The notes under the pieces were generated by a model. That model did no database searches and was not told where the DNA came from. It saw only the letters and a program-made list of their open reading frames with translations. From Pseudomonadota bacterium (lineage in GTDB: Bacteria > Pseudomonadota > Alphaproteobacteria > Sphingomonadales > Sphingomonadaceae), in NCBI GenBank assembly GCA_023445495.1, contig JAEXLC010000315.1, positions 1 through 7,891 on the forward strand: DNA of 7,891 nucleotides, written 5' to 3'. A program made the position numbers and the translations under genes. This document shows positions 6,488-7,891 of this stretch, one piece after another (the first letter of the stretch is position 1; each line of letters opens with the position of its first letter).

Positions 6488-7636
6488 TCAGTACCGCCCC
6501 CAGACGAAGCGCGACGACAGCGCGAAGTTCCACACCGCCGCCACGCCGATCCCGGCCAGCGCCGACAGGCGCCAGTCGCCATGCTGGACGTTGTGGAGGA
6601 ACGCCGCGACGCCGACATTCGCCGCCGCGCCCGCGCCGCACACCACGCAGAAGCTCGCCCAGCCGCGCAGCAGCTTCGCCGCGCCCTTCAGCCGCTGCTC
6701 GCGATAGGTCAGCGCGTTGTTGAGGAAGAAGTTGAAGGTCATCGCGCCCAGCACCGCGAACAGCGTCGCGCCGACGAACGACCAGCCCAGCCCGCAGAAC
6801 AGCGCCGACAGCACCGCGAAATGCACCGCCGCGCCCAGCGCGCCGATGCCCGAGAACATCGCGAACCGCACCGGCACGACCTTGCCGAACATCCGGTCGT
6901 AGAGCGCGATCAGATATTCCATCGCGACGACATGATCGAGCTTCGACTCGCCCAGCGCCCGCGTGCGGAACACATAGGGCAGCTCGACGAACTTCAGCGG
7001 CCGCGGCGACGCGGTCATGATGTCGAGCAGGATCTTGAAGCCGATCGCCGAGAGCCGGGGCACCAGGTCGCGGATCACCTCGGCGCGGATCATGAAGAAG
7101 CCGCTCATCGGGTCGGAGAGATCGGCCTTGAGCACCTTGCGGGACAGTCTCGTGGCAAGGGCCGACTTGGCCACCCGGTCCTCGTCCCATTCGCCGGTGC
7201 CGCCGCCCGCGACGAAGCGCGAGCCGATCGCCACGTCCAGGTTATGGTCGCGCCGGAACGCGTCGAGCATCTTGGGCAGCAGCGTCTCGTCATGCTGCAG
7301 GTCGCCATCGATCACCGCGACGATGGGCGCGGCGGTGGCGCACATGCCCTCAATACAGGCCGAGGAAAGCCCGCGCCGGCCGATCCGCTGGATCACCCGC
7401 ACCCGCACGTCCTTGCGGCCAAGCGCGCGCGCGGCCTCCGCCGTGCCGTCGGGGCTGTTGTCGTCGACGAAGATCGCTTCCCAGCTCCGCCCCTTCAGCG
7501 CGGCATCGAGCTTGTCGATCAGCAGCGGGACATTGGCCCGCTCGTTGAAGGTGGGAATGACCACGGCAAGTTCGAGATCGGCGCCGGGTGCGATGCGCGC
7601 GTACCGCGCAATCTCGCCGTCGAGGAAGAGCTTCAT
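6488..7636 (-). CDS. Polyprenyl-phosphate glycosyltransferase (GT2, DPM1-like) fused to a GtrA-like membrane domain
   Basis: This protein has 382 residues. The N-terminal GT-A domain (about 20-245) resembles dolichol-phosphate mannosyltransferases. It has AVVIPTFNERAN (24-35), the FVDDNSPDGT nucleotide-binding segment (56-65), the metal-binding signature DGDLQHDE with D110, D112 and Q114, SRFV (139-142) and SDPMSGFF (174-181). The C-terminal GtrA-like domain (about 255-380) has four predicted helices at about 257-278, 281-303, 325-347 and 355-375. This architecture is that of type III dolichol-phosphate mannose synthases such as the Pyrococcus enzyme. It should transfer a hexose from a nucleotide sugar to a lipid phosphate at the cytoplasmic face, supplying sugars for envelope glycans or lipid decoration. 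The sugar and the final acceptor are unknown. The start at 7636 is preceded by AAGGGA (7646-7641). The longer open frame up to 7810 runs through non-coding palindromic DNA and gives an unrelated Pro/Arg-rich extension. The gene converges on mprF and is probably a separate unit. Confidence 0.92.
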   Translation of the reverse strand: MKLFLDGEIARYARIAPGADLELAVVIPTFNERANVPLLIDKLDAALKGRSWEAIFVDDNSPDGTAEAARALGRKDVRVRVIQRIGRRGLSSACIEGMCATAAPIVAVIDGDLQHDETLLPKMLDAFRRDHNLDVAIGSRFVAGGGTGEWDEDRVAKSALATRLSRKVLKADLSDPMSGFFMIRAEVIRDLVPRLSAIGFKILLDIMTASPRPLKFVELPYVFRTRALGESKLDHVVAMEYLIALYDRMFGKVVPVRFAMFSGIGALGAAVHFAVLSALFCGLGWSFVGATLFAVLGAMTFNFFLNNALTYREQRLKGAAKLLRGWASFCVVCGAGAAANVGVAAFLHNVQHGDWRLSALAGIGVAAVWNFALSSRFVWGRY

Positions 7637-7650
7637 GCGATCCCTTTTCT

Positions 7651-7669
7651 GGGCCCTTGAATAGGGCCC
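7651..7669 (-). repeat. GGGCCC inverted pair just upstream of the glycosyltransferase ribosome site
   Basis: GGGCCC at 7651-7656 and again at 7664-7669 can pair as a 6-bp stem with a 7-base loop. It lies 5 bases from the ribosome site (7641-7646). Its outer arm shares bases 7667-7669 with the larger hairpin at 7667-7720, so the two cannot both form fully. Confidence 0.5.
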
Positions 7670-7720
7670 CGGGAGGGGCGCGCCGGGGCACAGATACGCA
7701 ATGGCGCGCCCTCCCGGGGG
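7667..7720 (-). repeat. Large GC-rich hairpin in the glycosyltransferase leader or promoter
   Basis: The arm at 7667-7684 (cccc ggg a gggg cgcgcc) is complementary to about 7703-7719 (ggcgcgccc t ccc gggg) with a single bulged base and an 18-base loop (7685-7702). A 17-bp G/C-dominated stem is very stable. It ends about 30 bases before the glycosyltransferase ATG on the minus strand. There is no T tract beyond it, so a simple terminator is unlikely. It could be a cis-regulatory RNA structure if transcribed, a protein-binding dyad, or a remnant of a palindromic repeat. Confidence 0.6.
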
Positions 7721-7860
7721 TTCGAGACAGCGAATGCGATGCCGGGGGACGACCAAGCATTCCTGCCTCGGGGGCATGGTTGAGACGGAGCCCCTGTGGC
7801 GATCCCGCAACGCTTTTCAAAAAAATTTAGGGAAATCGAAAATTCGGTGCCGGCCACTTT
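7721..7860 (-). promoter_or_regulatory. Non-coding region upstream of the glycosyltransferase; probable promoter zone
   Basis: I see no convincing gene here; the short open frames have no ribosome site and no recognisable protein pattern. A markedly A/T-rich patch at 7814-7844 contrasts with the GC-rich surroundings and is the best candidate for a promoter or UP-like element. On the minus strand TTGAAA (7820-7815) could be a -35 box, but the -10 position 17 bases on reads ACAGGG, so no complete promoter can be claimed. Short interleaved dyads occupy 7732-7777. Confidence 0.35.
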
Positions 7861-7883
7861 CTCCCCTCCCTGCAAGGGAGGGG
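7861..7883. repeat. Copy 2 of the 23-bp palindromic repeat
   Basis: CCCCTCCCT (7863-7871) pairs with AGGGAGGGG (7875-7883) around a 3-base loop GCA. It matches 6458-6480 at 22 of 23 positions in the same orientation; the only difference is C at 7873 against G at 6470, in the loop. Flanking bases are unrelated, so the repeat unit is this palindrome. It may belong to a dispersed intergenic repeat family and could also act as a terminator for whatever lies beyond the window. Confidence 0.7.
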
Positions 7884-7891
7884 TTGGGGGT

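Noticed and set aside
5317..6723. Plus-strand frame overlapping the mprF 3' half and running into the glycosyltransferase
   Set aside because: Pro/Arg-rich, crosses a gene boundary and a hairpin, no ribosome site; it is an alternative frame of mprF.
6174..7190. Minus-strand frame running through the glycosyltransferase gene into mprF
   Set aside because: Arg/Gly/Ala-rich out-of-frame translation that passes through the convergent hairpin; the true glycosyltransferase frame is adjacent.
6581..7660. Plus-strand open frame of about 359 codons opposite the glycosyltransferase
   Set aside because: Low-complexity Arg/Glu/His/Asp-rich translation without motifs; the opposite strand encodes a clear GT2-GtrA protein.
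7637..7810. N-terminal extension of the glycosyltransferase to 7810
   Set aside because: It runs through strong inverted repeats, gives an unrelated Pro/Arg-rich sequence and ignores the AAGGGA ribosome site before the ATG at 7636.
7835..7855. Sigma-54-like GGCAC element on the minus strand
   Set aside because: The required GC dinucleotide at the -12 position is absent (the bases there read TC).
7633..7875. Short 80-codon frames on both strands upstream of the glycosyltransferase
   Set aside because: No ribosome site, no recognisable protein pattern, and coincident with palindromic non-coding DNA.

Overview
The window looks like chromosomal DNA from a high-GC alphaproteobacterium, most likely a sphingomonad (Sphingomonas or a relative). 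This rests on the strong G/C preference at third codon positions, the family mix, and short GC-rich palindromes of the CCCTCCC…GGGAGGG type between genes, which I associate with sphingomonad genomes. The genus is an inference. I see no tRNA, rRNA, CRISPR, transposase, integrase or phage gene.

Layout. (1) 1-2528, minus strand: a tightly packed operon read right to left. It encodes a small membrane-anchored PDZ protein, an OmpR/PhoB-type response regulator whose start lies inside the end of the PDZ gene (32-nt overlap), and a HAMP sensor histidine kinase that starts one base after the regulator's stop. A hairpin at 1-28 probably ends it. (2) 2529-2638: a compact divergent promoter region. (3) 2639-6451, plus strand: a VirJ/AcvB-type serine hydrolase, a secreted DUF2147 protein and a full-length MprF/LpiA aminoacyl-phosphatidylglycerol synthase-flippase. 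The last two are 11 nt apart. (4) 6458-6480: a symmetrical hairpin between convergent genes. (5) 6488-7636, minus strand: a polyprenyl-phosphate glycosyltransferase (GT2) fused to a GtrA-like membrane domain. (6) 7637-7891: a non-coding stretch upstream of the glycosyltransferase, unusually rich in inverted repeats and ending in a near-identical copy of the 6458-6480 palindrome.

How the genes may work together. MprF-type enzymes make aminoacylated (usually lysyl) phosphatidylglycerol and flip it. AcvB, the larger relative of VirJ, is known in Agrobacterium to hydrolyse lysyl-PG in the periplasm. The plus-strand cluster therefore reads as a make-and-break module for cationic membrane lipid, with a four-cysteine DUF2147 protein of unknown role placed between the two enzymes. 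The divergent PDZ/regulator/kinase operon is a plausible dedicated envelope-stress controller, but the sequence alone does not prove that link. All six protein genes concern the cell envelope or its sensing, or encode the regulator of such a system.
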